This document shows positions 1 to 8,865 of a stretch of DNA of 64,000 bases, in pieces (position 1 is the stretch's first letter; each line of letters starts with the position of its first letter). A model generated the notes under the pieces. That model did no database searches. It saw nothing but the letters and a program-made list of their open reading frames with translations, and was not told the origin of the DNA. The translations under genes were made by a program, and so were the position numbers. The DNA is from WHSW01 sp963767285. Its GTDB lineage: Bacteria > Actinomycetota > Thermoleophilia > Solirubrobacterales > 70-9. The DNA is taken from NCBI GenBank assembly GCA_963767285.1, contig CAVYDJ010000001.1, positions 186,001-250,000 of the forward strand, read 5' to 3'.

Positions 1-924
1 GAAGAGGACATCATCGATGCCGCCCGTATCGCCGACCTCCGAGAAGAGGATGGCGAGGCCGCCGACGATCAGGCCGATCGCCGGCAGGACCACGAACTCG
101 CGGCGCTCCGCGATCGGCACGACCCGCCGGCCGAGGTCGAAGATCACGACCGTCCCGAGCGCGATCGCGGCGGCAACGGGGAGCGTCCAGAGGAAGTCGA
201 CGAGGTCGGGGCGCGCGAAGTCCGCGAGCGGGATCGGATCGATGGAGATGGAGCTCGTGTCGACGCCTGTCCACGATCCGAGCCCGATCGACACGAGCGA
301 GCCGATGCCGGCGGCCAGCAGTCCCGGGATCAGGACCAGCCGCAGCCGGGCGCCGCCTATGCCGGCAGCTTCGATCAGGAGGACGGCGGCGATCAGCGGC
401 GAGCCGAACAGGAAGGAGACAGCCGCGAAGGTCCCCGACGTGGCGATCAGCTCGCCGAGCTGCGGCGGCGCGTCGCGGCGCAGCATGCCGAGCACCAGGA
501 AGCCGAGCCCGCCGCCGAGGGCGATCAGCGGTGCCTCCGGTCCCAGGACGACCCCCAGCCCGACCGACGCGATCGCCGCCGCGATCACCCCCGGCAACTC
601 GACGGCGTGCGTCGGCGAAGCGCTGAGGCCCGCTGCCGGGACGTGGCCGCCGGTGCCCGGGAGGCGGACGATCGCCGCCGCCGTGGCCACGCCTGCGATC
701 GCGAGGATCGGCAGCGGCCACCAGGTCGGCCTGGTGTCGAAGCCGAGCGCGTCCGGCAGGTCGTCGTAGACCCACCCCTGCATCTGGTGGAGCAGGTCGA
801 GCAGGCCCCACGCGGCGAGCGAGGCGATGACGCCCACGATCGCGGCGAGCAGCAGGATCACGACGAACCGCCGGTCGCGCATCAGCGCAGCGGGGTCCGG
901 CGCGGCCTGCGCGTCGGCGCTCAC
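1..924 (-). CDS. ClC-family chloride channel/antiporter, 3' end cut by window edge
   Basis: A ClC membrane protein moves chloride, in many members exchanged for protons, across the cytoplasmic membrane. From a GTG at 924 there are 308 codons with no stop before the window edge, so the C-terminus is missing. Helices begin near residue 18. PGTGGHVP (89-96) occupies the place of the family GSGIP filter motif and GPEAP (128-132) that of GREGP, with E130 matching the gating glutamate. Several further hydrophobic helices follow. The gene diverges from a K+ channel gene 38 bp away. ClC exchangers support acid resistance in enterobacteria; that role here is only inferred from gadB nearby. Family assignment is firm, substrate and mode are not. 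Confidence 0.85.
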   Translation of the reverse strand, partial: MSADAQAAPDPAALMRDRRFVVILLLAAIVGVIASLAAWGLLDLLHQMQGWVYDDLPDALGFDTRPTWWPLPILAIAGVATAAAIVRLPGTGGHVPAAGLSASPTHAVELPGVIAAAIASVGLGVVLGPEAPLIALGGGLGFLVLGMLRRDAPPQLGELIATSGTFAAVSFLFGSPLIAAVLLIEAAGIGGARLRLVLIPGLLAAGIGSLVSIGLGSWTGVDTSSISIDPIPLADFARPDLVDFLWTLPVAAAIALGTVVIFDLGRRVVPIAERREFVVLPAIGLIVGGLAILFSEVGDTGGIDDVLF

Positions 925-962
925 GGCAGGAATCCCCTGCGCGGGCGGCGAACTGCTTTCGG

Positions 963-1436
963 ATGGAGGAGCGCCCGGACCAGCCCCTCGCCGCTCAGAT
1001 CGTCGAGCGCCGATTCGTCACGAAGGGCCTGCGCCCCCGGGTTGCGGCCTCGATCATCGCGACGCTCTGGCTCGCTGCAATCGTCGTCTTCGGGATTCTC
1101 GTCCGGGTCGTCGACCCGGACAGCTTCGACAACATCTGGCTCGGGATGTGGTGGGCGACCCAGACCGTGACCACGGTCGGGTACGGCGACTACGTCCCGG
1201 CCCAGACCGGCGGCCAGATCATCGGCACGGTCCTGATGGTGGGTGGGCTCTCGTTCTTCGCCGTGATCACCGGTGTGATCACCAGCGCGTTCGTCACCGC
1301 CGCGCAGGCCCGCGGGCGGCTGACCGGCGAGGACCCCGTGATCCAGCGGCTCGACCGGATGTCCGACGAGCTCGACGCGATGCGGACACAGCTCGGGCGA
1401 CTCGCGGAAGCGGACGCTGACGGACCGTCCGCCTGA
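963..1436 (+). CDS. two-helix potassium channel (Ion_trans_2 type)
   Basis: Small K+ channel of 157 residues. A first membrane helix spans about residues 28-48, a pore loop carries the selectivity filter TVGYGD (71-76), and a second helix spans about 85-108. The tail from residue 115 is charged and probably helical, with no RCK/TrkA_N domain, so it resembles the KcsA type and should act as a tetramer. It is divergent from the ClC gene and ends 5 bp before the frameshifted remnant on the other strand. The filter makes the K+ channel call secure; the gating signal is unknown. Confidence 0.9.
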   Translation: MEERPDQPLAAQIVERRFVTKGLRPRVAASIIATLWLAAIVVFGILVRVVDPDSFDNIWLGMWWATQTVTTVGYGDYVPAQTGGQIIGTVLMVGGLSFFAVITGVITSAFVTAAQARGRLTGEDPVIQRLDRMSDELDAMRTQLGRLAEADADGPSA

Positions 1437-1441
1437 GCGGA

Positions 1442-1622
1442 TCATGTCTCGGCCGCCGCCGGCTCTGCCCCCAGCAGCCAGGCCATCAGGGCCGATGTCG
1501 CGCAGCCATCCAGGAACGCTGACGATGCCGCGCAGCTCGCTCGGGTCGATCTCGATGTAGTCGTCCTCGGGCTCGCTGGGGAGCCCGGGCTCGCGATGAC
1601 GTCGCAGGCGCCCCCTGATCAT
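1442..1622 (-). pseudogene. remnant of a membrane protein, apparently frameshifted (possibly AI-2E transporter N-terminus)
   Basis: An ATG at 1622 overlaps the TGA of the upstream holin-phosphodiesterase gene (ATGA), as a coupled downstream gene would. The frame begins acidic and then reads ELRGIVSVPGWLRD, reminiscent of the cytoplasmic start of AI-2E family transporters. About 42 codons in, a shift of one base gives SALMAWLLGAEPAAAET and a stop at 1442, just 5 bp from the K+ channel stop. Without the shift the frame runs on antisense through the channel gene. It is either a decayed transporter stub or a short coupled ORF. The homology is my recollection of family sequences and is weak. Confidence 0.35.
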
Positions 1623-3625
1623 GCGCCCACCGTAATTGGCTTCCCGGCGCCATTCAGCTCCCGGCGCCAGCCGGAGAGCACCCCGTGTACGGCCGCGGCT
1701 CCGATCACCGGCTCGTCGGGCATCTCGAGCCGCTCGGGGTGGAGGATGAACGGCCGCGTTTGTGGGCCGCCGAGTCCGCCGTGGAAGGAGATCAGCTCCT
1801 CGAACGCGCAGCCTTCGTCGAGCTCCGGGTCATAGAAGCTGCCGACCATGACATCGGCGACGTGCTCGAAGCCGTCGGTGCGCAGCAGGTGCTCGCCCGC
1901 CGTCGGCGAGAAGTTCGCCAGTGGGTCCGGCCCGGCGCCCCTGCCCCCGTGCAGGGGCCGCTCGCCGCCCTCGCCACCCAGGACGAGCGGGCCACGCTCG
2001 GACGAGCGCACCAGCAACCAGCCGACGTGGGGGTGCTCGCGCAGTGCCGCGATCAGCCGCGGGTGACGCTCGTCGATCTCCTCCAGCGTCAGCCGGCGGC
2101 GCTCGGACATCAGGTAGATCAGGCCGAGGTTGCCGGAGCCGAGCACGACGACCTCGCGGTCGGAGACGTCGTTCTTCGCTCGCTTCTCCTTCGCCCGTCC
2201 CGTCGCCTCACCGAGCGCGTGGCCGACCATCGCCGTCTGCTCGTCGCCGCCGGCGTACTCGGCGACGTCGCCGGTTTCCAGCGACCGCTCCACCAGCTCG
2301 TCGAGCCCGTAGCCGTTGCGCTGCTTGAAGGTGGCGCCCTGCGTCTGGCCGTGGTCGGAGAGGACGACGATCTCATACGGCCGGGGGGCGTAGCGACGGG
2401 CGCGCTCGATGCGGTTGAACTGCTGATCGAGCTTGCGCAGCGCCTCCATCGTGTCGGCGCGCTCGAGGCCGGAGTGGTGGGCGACCTCGTCGTAGCTGGC
2501 GAAGGTCGCGTAGACGGCCGGCCGCCCCCGCATCATGTCGCTGAGCACCCCGAAGACGACCAGGTCGCGGACGAACACGCACATCGCACCGCGCAGGAAC
2601 GGATAGATGCCGCCGCGGTGTCCGCGCGGCCGGACGTCGCGCCGGATCGCCCGGACCGCGGCGGTCCACTCGAGCGCAACCTCCCAGATGAACAGCGCGA
2701 GCGTCCGGCTGACGTTGAAGCCGTTGGCCAGGAAGGCGCGGTACCCGGGGTTGGCCCACTTCTCGGCCTCGATCCTGCTGACCGTCAGGATCGTCTCGTC
2801 CGCTTCGCCGGACAGCAGGTTCCCGCGGCTGGCGCCGCCGTCGGCCAGCAGCCCGATCCCGGTTCCCCGGCGGCGCTCGATCTCGGCGCAGTCAGCGGGC
2901 GCGGAGCAGGTCATCATCGTCTGGGTCTCCTTCTCGACCCAGCGGAAGGCGGGGATGTCCTCGTTCGAGCCCAGCAGGATCCCCGCCTGGCTCGCCCCGG
3001 TCTGTGAGGAGAGGTCGGTCTCCCACTCCGAGAGGCGGTAGTCGCCCTCGGCGATCCACCGTGCCATGGTCGGGGCGCTGCCATCGCGCATCGCGCGGCG
3101 CAGAATCGGCAATGCCAGGCCGTCGATCTCGAGGAAGATGATCCCGGGGGCGTCGGTTCGATTCACCCCGCCCTGGCGCCGCGCGATCCGTCGCACGACC
3201 CGGAGGTTGTAGGTGTCGTCGTCGTTCGTCCCCAGCAGGACCTGAAGGACGACCGAGGCGGCGGCCATCACCAGGGAGGCGAGCAGCGCGTCGCCGAACG
3301 AGTCGACGGTCAGCACCTCGGGAAAGAGCTCGTCGGTGAGCATCAGGGCCCCGGCGTCCGCGAACAACACGAGGAGGAAGCCGGTGACGAGCGTCAGCGG
3401 CAGCCGCAGGGCTGCGATGACCGGGGGTACGACCGCGTTGACCACCGCGATCGCCGCGGCGATCAGGAACGCGCCGCCGGCGTCGTCGATGCCAACGCCG
3501 GGGACGAGCCCGGCGGCGATGAACACCGATGCCGCGGCGACGAGCCAGCCGAGAATCAGCCGCGACGGCCGCATCCGCGGGGCCGTCGGCTGCCATTCGA
3601 ACCGGGCTCCGTGCGCCTCGCTCAC
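1619..3625 (-). CDS. phage holin family 4 domain fused to alkaline phosphatase/phosphodiesterase-like domain
   Basis: 668-residue fusion from a GTG at 3625. Residues about 20-130 form four hydrophobic helices of the mycobacterial 4TM holin (superfamily IV) type. Residues about 160-660 are an alkaline phosphatase/nucleotide pyrophosphatase superfamily domain: it opens with IIFLEIDGLALPIL (metal-binding Asp), has SSQTGASQAGILLGS where the nucleophile loop lies, and VVLSDHGQTQG as the second metal site. The expected role is a membrane-anchored phosphodiesterase or phosphomonoesterase. The substrate is unknown. Convergent neighbours are absent; it diverges from the YrhK-like gene 69 bp away and its stop overlaps the following remnant ORF by four bases. 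Confidence 0.8.
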   Translation of the reverse strand: MSEAHGARFEWQPTAPRMRPSRLILGWLVAAASVFIAAGLVPGVGIDDAGGAFLIAAAIAVVNAVVPPVIAALRLPLTLVTGFLLVLFADAGALMLTDELFPEVLTVDSFGDALLASLVMAAASVVLQVLLGTNDDDTYNLRVVRRIARRQGGVNRTDAPGIIFLEIDGLALPILRRAMRDGSAPTMARWIAEGDYRLSEWETDLSSQTGASQAGILLGSNEDIPAFRWVEKETQTMMTCSAPADCAEIERRRGTGIGLLADGGASRGNLLSGEADETILTVSRIEAEKWANPGYRAFLANGFNVSRTLALFIWEVALEWTAAVRAIRRDVRPRGHRGGIYPFLRGAMCVFVRDLVVFGVLSDMMRGRPAVYATFASYDEVAHHSGLERADTMEALRKLDQQFNRIERARRYAPRPYEIVVLSDHGQTQGATFKQRNGYGLDELVERSLETGDVAEYAGGDEQTAMVGHALGEATGRAKEKRAKNDVSDREVVVLGSGNLGLIYLMSERRRLTLEEIDERHPRLIAALREHPHVGWLLVRSSERGPLVLGGEGGERPLHGGRGAGPDPLANFSPTAGEHLLRTDGFEHVADVMVGSFYDPELDEGCAFEELISFHGGLGGPQTRPFILHPERLEMPDEPVIGAAAVHGVLSGWRRELNGAGKPITVGA

Positions 3626-3694
3626 CGCCGCTCCGTCGGCATCCGGACCATCAGGCGCACCGTATCCGGACCGGGCGGGTCATAGATTGCGCCG

Positions 3695-4273
3695 ATGCGT
3701 CGCTGGATCGGAGCCCTGTTCGCGATCGGCTCGGTCTGCTTCATCCTCGGTCCGCTGCCCGGGTTCGCGCAGCTGGTCGGCTCGGCTGCGGCTGGGACGG
3801 TGTTCTTCGTCGGCTCGGTCTTCTTCACCTCGGCCGCCTTCCTGCAGTTCCGCTCGTCCGAGCGGCCCGGCGCCGACTGGTGGGCGGCACTGATTCAGCT
3901 CGTCGGGACGCTGTACTTCAACGTCGACACGTTCCGCGCGATGCAGGACAGCTACGAAACGTCCGAGGTCGACCGCCTGGTCTGGCGGCCTGAGCTGTTC
4001 GGCTCGATCTGCTTCCTGGTCTCCGGGGTGATCGCCTACAACGCGGTCCGCGACGGGGGGCTCCGCCGCGCGGCGCGGACGCTCGAGTGGAAGATCGACG
4101 CCGTCAACCTCCTCGGCTGCATCCTCTTCATGATCTCGGCGCTCGCGGGCTATGTCGTGCCCGAGACGGGCGACGTGCTCGACCTCGCCGCCGCGAACGT
4201 GTCCACCTCGCTGGGCGCGGTCTGCTTCCTGATCGGCGCTCTCCTGTTGTTCCGCGCGCCCGCCGAGGACTGA
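3695..4273 (+). CDS. YrhK-like domain membrane protein
   Basis: 192-residue integral membrane protein with five or six hydrophobic helices. The patterns VFFVGSVFFTSAAFLQF and GTLYFNVDTFRA are what I associate with the YrhK-like domain; no catalytic residue is evident and the biochemical role is unknown. A -10-like TAGATT at 3683-3688 lies six bases before the ATG, and there is no Shine-Dalgarno sequence, so a leaderless message is likely. Its stop is one base from the convergent gadB stop. Confidence 0.7.
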   Translation: MRRWIGALFAIGSVCFILGPLPGFAQLVGSAAAGTVFFVGSVFFTSAAFLQFRSSERPGADWWAALIQLVGTLYFNVDTFRAMQDSYETSEVDRLVWRPELFGSICFLVSGVIAYNAVRDGGLRRAARTLEWKIDAVNLLGCILFMISALAGYVVPETGDVLDLAAANVSTSLGAVCFLIGALLLFRAPAED

Positions 4274-4274
4274 G

Positions 4275-5657
4275 TCACATGCCGACGTTGGTCTTCACCC
4301 GCTGGCGCTCCGCCTCGCTTGCGCCGCCTTTCTTTTCCAGCGTCTCGCAGGCGGCGTGGATGTCGTCGGCGAGCGTCTCGACCAGGGCGTGGCTGAGGTT
4401 GAGCTTGACCAGCGCCCGCAGCATCCTCACCTTCTCGGCGTTCGGAGGCATCGTGTAAGCGGGCAGCATCCAGCCGCGCTCGGCCGCCACCTGCCAGGCG
4501 ACGTCGAACTCGTCGAACGGCTCACCGTCCGGATCAGCGAGGTTGAAGGCGACCAGCGGCAGCTGCTCCTCGCCGGCGCCGATCACCCTGAAGCGCCCGA
4601 TCTCCTCGATCCGCTCGGTCAGCAGTTGCGCGTTCGACTGCATCACCTCCATCACGTAGCGGTAGCCGCCCTGGCCGAGCCGGATGAAGTTGTAGTACTG
4701 AGCGAGGACCATCGACGACCCGGTCGAGAAGTTGAGCGTGAAGGTGGCGTCGGTCTTGCCGAGGTAGTTCTCGTAGAAGACGAGGTCCTCCGCCAGGTCC
4801 GACTTCTCGCGGAAAATGAGCCACCCGATTCCCGGATAGACGAGCCCGAACTTGTGCCCGGACGCGTTGATCGAGCGCACCTGCTCGAGCCGGAAGTCCC
4901 ACTTCGACTCCGGGTAGAGGAAGGGCCACGTGAAGGCGCCGCTCGCGCCGTCGATGTGCAGCGGCACGTCGATGCCCTTGTCGTTCTTCAGCGAGACGAG
5001 CAGGTCGTTGATCCCTTCGATGTCGTCCTTGTGGCCCGTGAAGGTCGTGCCGAGTACCGCGGCGACGCCGATCGTGCTCTCGTCGATGTGCGGCTCCACG
5101 TCCTCGGGGCCGATCGTGTACTTGTCGGGCTGGAGGGGGACGATCCGCGGCTCGACGTCGAAGTAGCGGCAGAACTTCTCCCAGACGACGTGGACGTCGC
5201 CGCCGAAGATCAGGTTCGGCCTGGTCGTGTCCCTGCCGGCCGCCTCCTGGCGCTCGCGCCACTTCCACTTCAGCGACAGCGCTCCGAGCATGATCGCCTC
5301 CGAGGAGCCCTGGGTCCGCGCGCCGGTCGTCTCGCCGGGGGCGTTGAAGAGGTCGGCGAGCATCCGGATGCAGCGCTGCTCGATCTCGGCGGTGCGCGGG
5401 TACTCGGCGTGGTCGATGAAGTTGCGGTCGAGGCTGTCGGCGATGATCGCCTGCGCCTCGGGTTCCATCCAGGTGGTCACGAAGGTCGCGAGGTTGCGCT
5501 CCGGGATCCCGTCGAGCACCATCTCCTCGCCGATCAGCCGGCGCGCCGCGGTCGGGGGCATCCCGTCGGCGGGGATCGTGTTGTCCGGTGCCCCCTCGCG
5601 CAGCCACTTGCCGCCCAGCCGCATCGTCAGCTGCTCGAGCGTCTCCTCGTTCGCCAC
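4275..5657 (-). CDS. gadB: glutamate decarboxylase
   Basis: PLP-dependent decarboxylase turning glutamate into GABA and CO2 while consuming a proton. 460 residues, the usual family length. The PLP lysine is K269 in NASGHKFGLVYPG; HIDGASGAFTWPF (from residue 234) holds the cofactor-binding Asp; the family start GKWLREGAPDNTIP is intact. The GTG start at 5657 follows a strong ribosome site (AAAGGAGG, spacing eight), unlike the leaderless genes around it. No GadC-type glutamate/GABA antiporter is seen nearby, so a classic acid-resistance cycle cannot be completed from this window alone. A TAGGGT upstream could be its -10. Confidence 0.93.
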   Translation of the reverse strand: MANEETLEQLTMRLGGKWLREGAPDNTIPADGMPPTAARRLIGEEMVLDGIPERNLATFVTTWMEPEAQAIIADSLDRNFIDHAEYPRTAEIEQRCIRMLADLFNAPGETTGARTQGSSEAIMLGALSLKWKWRERQEAAGRDTTRPNLIFGGDVHVVWEKFCRYFDVEPRIVPLQPDKYTIGPEDVEPHIDESTIGVAAVLGTTFTGHKDDIEGINDLLVSLKNDKGIDVPLHIDGASGAFTWPFLYPESKWDFRLEQVRSINASGHKFGLVYPGIGWLIFREKSDLAEDLVFYENYLGKTDATFTLNFSTGSSMVLAQYYNFIRLGQGGYRYVMEVMQSNAQLLTERIEEIGRFRVIGAGEEQLPLVAFNLADPDGEPFDEFDVAWQVAAERGWMLPAYTMPPNAEKVRMLRALVKLNLSHALVETLADDIHAACETLEKKGGASEAERQRVKTNVGM

Positions 5658-5861
5658 TTCCCTGCCTCCTTTTCTGGCTCGTGCCCACCCTATGTGAACG
5701 ATCCATCCCAGGCGGGGCCGAAATGTGAAGGCCCGCTAACACGTTTCTGTACCCTGTCGCGCTCCGACCAGGGGGTCCGGATCGCAGGTTTCGGTGCACG
5801 CCGCTCACGCGAGCGGCGCGCTCGCAGGACAGCGCGGGACACTGGAGAAAGAGGGGTCGCC

Positions 5862-6733
<872 letters not shown>

Positions 6734-6734
<1 letters not shown>

Positions 6735-7645
6735 TGGGCCGCGCCTTCTTCTTCCTCTCCGAGGCCTTCCGGGCCCTGCGGCGCAGCGCCGCGCCGAGCG
6801 TTGCCGCGATCGTGACGATCGTGATCACGACCCTGCTGCTCGGGGTCCTCGTCCCGGTCCTGCGCGCCTCGGAGTCGAAGGCGTCGGAGGTCCGCGATCA
6901 GATCGGCCTGAAGGTCTTCCTGTATCGCGACTCGACCCCGGTCCAGCGAGAGGCGCTGGAGAAGAAGCTCAACGCGCTGCCGCACGTCACCGCCGCCGCC
7001 TACTGCTCGCCCGAGTGCGCGAAGAAGGAGCTGCAGTCGCGGCTGCGCGGGGACCTCGAGGGCTCGATCGACGAGCTGAACTCGAACCCGCTGCCGCCGT
7101 CCTACGACCTGACCCTTGACGATCCGGACAGCCTGGAGGCGGTGCGGGCGTCGCTGCTGCCGACCAATGCGGCGGGCAAGCCGACCCCGATCAGCCCCGC
7201 GATCGACCCGCCGATCGGCGAGAGCCGTGAGCAGGCCAACAAGATCCGCGAGGTGACCGGCGCGGTCAAGATCGTCCTGCTGGTGATCGCCTCGCTGCTG
7301 CTCATCGCCTCGCTGCTGCTGGTCGCGAACACGATCCGGCTCTCGATCTACGCTCGCCGCCGCGAGGTCGAGGTGATGCGCCTTGTCGGCGCCACCAACT
7401 GGTTCATCCGCTGGCCGTTCATGATCGAGGGTGTGATCGTGGGATTGGTCGGCGCGGGGTTGGCGGTCGGCATACTTCTCGTTGGCAAGGTCACCATCGT
7501 GGATCCGCTCGCCGACGACTTCGCACTCGTGGACAACCTGTCGACCATGGGCTTCGTGCCCCTGGTCACGATGCTCGTCGGCGCCGCGGTAGTGGTATCC
7601 GCGCTCGGCAGCGGCATCACGTTGCGCCGCTTCCTGCGGGTTTGA
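6734..7645 (+). CDS. ftsX: cell division membrane protein FtsX
   Basis: Membrane partner of FtsE, 303 residues. It has the standard layout: a first helix at about 22-45, an extracellular loop of about 120 residues, then three helices in the last 130 residues, including the permease-core pattern RRREVEVMRLVGATNWFIRW before the penultimate helix. Two cysteines (CSPEC) sit in the external loop and could form a disulfide, as in other actinobacterial FtsX loops that contact peptidoglycan hydrolase partners. The start overlaps ftsE by one base (ATGA), and the next gene starts in its stop (TTGA), so the run is translationally coupled. Confidence 0.92.
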
Positions 7646-8865
7646 GCTCCGACCAGGGGAGCCGGTTCGGCTCCGGTCTGGTCGCCGGTCTGGTCGCCGG
7701 CTTGGTGATCGCTGCGGCGATCGGCATCGCCACGGGCTTCCTGACCGACGACGACGAGGCGGACACCCTGGCCAGCGCCCGCCAGGTGATCGAGGACTAC
7801 TACTTCCAGAAGCCGAACTCGGCGAAGCTCGACAAGGCGTCGATCGAGGGGATGATCGACCAGGTCCAGCGGAAGTCCGGCGACAAGTTCTCCCACTACT
7901 TCACCGCCGAGGAGCTGAAGGCGTTCGAGTCCGCGACCTCCGGCCGCTTCTCGGGCGTCGGGCTGACGGTCACCGAGGTCCCGCGCGGCCTGCGCGTGGC
8001 CAGCGTGCTGCCCGATACGCCCTCCGAACGCGCGGACCTCCAGGAGGGCGACCTGATCGTCGCCGTCGACGGCAAGTCGATCAAGGGGGTCTCCTCCGAG
8101 GAGTCGACGGCGCGGATCAAGGGCCCGGAGGGGACCGAGGTGACCCTGCGAATCGTCCCCGCCGACGGCGCGAAGCCTTACGACGTCAGCCTCGAGCGCG
8201 CCGACGTCCGTGTGCCGGCGGCGCAGGGGACGCTCCGCCGCGGCCCCGACGGCCGCAAGGTCGCCTACGTCCAGTTCCACACCTTCAGCGAGGGGGCCCA
8301 CTCCGAGCTCCGCGAGGAGATCGAGCGCCTCTACCGCCAGGGGGCCGAGGGGCTGGTGCTCGACCTGCGCGGCAACGGCGGCGGCCTGCTCAACGAGGCG
8401 GTGCTCAGCTCCAGCATCTTCCTCGAGGACGGCAACGTGGTCTCGACCACCAGCCGTACGCAGGGCGACCGCGACTACCCGGCGGCCGGTGACGCGATCG
8501 AACCGCGCCCGACCGTCGTGCTGGTCAACCGCGACACCGCCTCGGCGGCCGAGATCCTGACCGCGGCTTTGCAGCAGAACGACCTCGCCGAGGTCGTCGG
8601 CACTCGCACGTACGGCAAGGGCACGTTCCAGGAGCTGCTCGACCTCCCCGGCGGCGACGGCCTCGACCTCACGATCGGCGAGTACCTGACCGCCGACGGG
8701 ACCTCGATCCTCGGCAAGGGCGTGCAGCCCGAGGTCAAGGTGGCCGACGATCCGGACACGGCGATCCGCCAGGCGCCGGACGACTTGCCGGCGCTGTCGG
8801 GCGACGAGCAACAGCGGCGGGCGCTTGCGGTGCTCGCGCAGCAGATCGCCGCCGCGCAGCCTTGA
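7642..8865 (+). CDS. S41 family C-terminal processing peptidase (CtpA-like)
   Basis: Secreted or membrane-anchored serine protease of 407 residues. A glycine-rich hydrophobic segment at about 10-30 is an uncleaved anchor or signal. A PDZ domain (about 105-185, with SGVGLTV and DLQEGDLIVAVDGKSI) precedes the tail-specific protease domain. The catalytic Ser is in RDTASAAEI near residue 300 and the catalytic Lys in TYGKG near residue 325. It starts with TTG overlapping the ftsX stop. Proximity to ftsEX suggests a cell-envelope role, possibly processing a septal hydrolase; the substrate is not known. Confidence 0.88.
   Translation: MSSDQGSRFGSGLVAGLVAGLVIAAAIGIATGFLTDDDEADTLASARQVIEDYYFQKPNSAKLDKASIEGMIDQVQRKSGDKFSHYFTAEELKAFESATSGRFSGVGLTVTEVPRGLRVASVLPDTPSERADLQEGDLIVAVDGKSIKGVSSEESTARIKGPEGTEVTLRIVPADGAKPYDVSLERADVRVPAAQGTLRRGPDGRKVAYVQFHTFSEGAHSELREEIERLYRQGAEGLVLDLRGNGGGLLNEAVLSSSIFLEDGNVVSTTSRTQGDRDYPAAGDAIEPRPTVVLVNRDTASAAEILTAALQQNDLAEVVGTRTYGKGTFQELLDLPGGDGLDLTIGEYLTADGTSILGKGVQPEVKVADDPDTAIRQAPDDLPALSGDEQQRRALAVLAQQIAAAQP

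Noticed and set aside
3155..3164. GGTTCGATTC resembling a tRNA T loop
   Set aside because: Lies inside the phosphodiesterase coding sequence with no acceptor or anticodon stem around it.
4356..5861. Long plus-strand open frame running antisense to gadB into ftsE
   Set aside because: Arg/Val/Leu-rich nonsense typical of the reverse frame of a GC-rich gene; gadB and the ftsE start explain the region.
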